The notes beneath the pieces were generated by a model. The model did not search any database, was not told the DNA's origin, and saw only the letters and a list, made by a program, of their open reading frames with translations. DNA of 14,465 bases, taken from the NCBI GenBank assembly GCA_024277475.1, contig JAJRVC010000108.1:1-14465 (forward strand), given 5' to 3'. The position numbers were made by a program, and so were the translations under genes. Position 1 is the first letter of the stretch, and every line of letters begins with the position of its first letter. Shown here one piece after another: positions 13,412-14,465 of the stretch. This stretch comes from Deltaproteobacteria bacterium. GTDB lineage: Bacteria; Desulfobacterota; Desulfobacteria; Desulfobacterales; JAFDCJ01.

Positions 13412-14465
13412 ATGAGGGAAAATCAACAAAAAATAAATAAAAAAGCACTCAGGGTCCATATTTGGGACCACATGGTTTTGATCGGAATCGGTTTGGCCCT
13501 CTTTTATACCGTTTTTGAATCCATTATGTATATTTTTTTGTCTTATGACGTCGATTTTTTTCAGCGTTTGTTCGGCCCGGATATGAGTGCAATTTGGAGC
13601 CGTATCGCCATTTTATGCCTTTTCCTGATCTTTGGTTCCCATGCCCAGTTTACCATCAATCAACGCTTAGCAGCCGAAGCCGCACTTCGGGAAAGTGAAG
13701 AAAAGTTTCGCAAAATAATTGAAACAGCCCCCGACGGGTATTATGAAGTGGACATGGGCGGTAATTTTACGTTTTTCAACGATTCCATGTGCAAAATTCT
13801 CGGTTATTCCCGTAATGAACTGTCAACGTTGAACGAACACCAATCGGTGGATGAAATCAATTCGCGCAAGCTGACTGATGCCTTCAACAAAGTGCTTGAA
13901 ACCGGTACGCCAACCAAATTAATGGACTGGGTCCTTACCAACAAAGACGGTTCCAAAAGATTTGTTGAATCGTCCGTATCGTTGATAAGCGACCCAAAAG
14001 GTGAACCCATCGGTTTTGGTGTATTTGTACGGGATGCTACCCAGCGGCAACGCGCCGAAGCCTTATACCGGGAAAAACTGGCCGCCGAAGCCGCCAATCA
14101 GAGCAAAAGTGAATTCCTGGCCAGTATGAGCCATGAAATCCGCACTCCGCTGAACGCCATCATCGGTCTGGTGGACTTGATGCTCAGCTCTGATCTGCCG
14201 CCCGATCAGAGAGAGGATCTGGATGTCGTCAAATCGTCGGCTTATTCTCTGCTCTCCATCATCAATAACATTCTAGATTTTTCCAAGATTGAAGCCGGCA
14301 AGCTGGAATTCGAACAGACCCCTTTCTGTCTCAGACATTTTATGGATGAGTCAATGAAAATCATGGGTATCAAATCCCACGAAAAAGGCATTGAACTGGC
14401 CTACCGTATTGCGCCGGACGTTCCTGACCGCTTGTTGGGTGATGCCGCGCGCCTGCGCCAGGTCC
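13412..14465 (+). CDS. Membrane-bound PAS histidine kinase, 3' end outside the window
   Basis: The ATG at 13412 (AAGGA 6 nt upstream) opens a frame that stays open to the right edge, giving 351 residues. Two hydrophobic helices (about 21-43 and 61-79) anchor the protein in the membrane with a short loop between. A PAS domain follows (about 95-212: ESEEKFRKIIETAPDGYYEV through GVFVRDATQR). The dimerisation and phospho-acceptor region has H241 in SMSHEIRTPLNAIIG, then FSKIEAGKLE. The last residues (LLGDAARLRQV) enter the ATPase domain, which is cut off. The sequence is of the BarA/TorS-like hybrid type, so receiver or HPt domains may lie downstream. Cognate regulator and signal are not visible. 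Confidence 0.93.
   Translation, partial: MRENQQKINKKALRVHIWDHMVLIGIGLALFYTVFESIMYIFLSYDVDFFQRLFGPDMSAIWSRIAILCLFLIFGSHAQFTINQRLAAEAALRESEEKFRKIIETAPDGYYEVDMGGNFTFFNDSMCKILGYSRNELSTLNEHQSVDEINSRKLTDAFNKVLETGTPTKLMDWVLTNKDGSKRFVESSVSLISDPKGEPIGFGVFVRDATQRQRAEALYREKLAAEAANQSKSEFLASMSHEIRTPLNAIIGLVDLMLSSDLPPDQREDLDVVKSSAYSLLSIINNILDFSKIEAGKLEFEQTPFCLRHFMDESMKIMGIKSHEKGIELAYRIAPDVPDRLLGDAARLRQV

Noticed and set aside
13247..13471. Minus-strand 74-residue frame ending in QKKTAGLIGKETLKK
   Set aside because: It overlaps the start of the second histidine kinase and runs through the hairpin and repeat region, with no domain and no clear ribosome site; more likely a chance or repeat-derived frame.
1..14465. 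CRISPR array, insertion sequence, tRNA or rRNA gene
   Set aside because: No regularly spaced repeats of CRISPR length, transposase, cloverleaf or rRNA-like sequence was seen on either strand.

Overview
The window reads like part of an anaerobic Desulfobacterota (former Deltaproteobacteria) genome, most like a sulfate reducer of the Desulfobacteraceae type. This rests on inference from three things: two tandem HdrA-type flavoproteins with stand-alone 2[4Fe-4S] ferredoxins, a 662-residue FMN/FAD/[4Fe-4S] reductase of the 2,4-dienoyl-CoA reductase (Old Yellow Enzyme) type, and gene spacers filled with short degenerate repeats. No ribosomal or other phylogenetic marker is present.

Layout. From about 9.25 kb down to the left edge, every gene lies on the minus strand. 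In transcription order they are: a TetR-family regulator; the OYE-type reductase; a 175-residue protein faintly like ATC hydrolases; a 68-residue ferredoxin; a VOC protein resembling methylmalonyl-CoA epimerase; a PLP-dependent class I/II aminotransferase; a 69-residue ferredoxin with a GTG start; a 454-residue HdrA-like core protein; and a second HdrA-like protein cut off by the window start. The first three genes are tightly packed (13-15 bp gaps, strong Shine-Dalgarno sequences). Most later genes are separated by 80-430 bp of spacer containing hairpins and repeats, so a single transcript is plausible but not proven.

From 9.3 to 9.75 kb there is a very AT-rich divergent control region with several palindromes. 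To its right, on the plus strand, lie a 7TM-PAS-PAS-HisKA-HATPase-REC hybrid histidine kinase (9746-12337), a 1.07-kb spacer that encodes a small arginine-rich protein with repeated (E/D)RRxGxDRR motifs, and the first 351 residues of a second membrane-bound PAS histidine kinase that runs off the right edge.

Working model (inference). The TetR protein controls a reductive pathway in which the OYE-type enzyme reduces an unsaturated, perhaps CoA-bound, substrate. The ferredoxins and the HdrA pair would carry or bifurcate electrons, and the VOC protein and aminotransferase would act on pathway intermediates. The main oddities are altered active-site or ligand positions in the reductase and the VOC protein, the complementary domain content of the two HdrA proteins, and two genes whose last codons lie inside copies of the same intergenic repeat.
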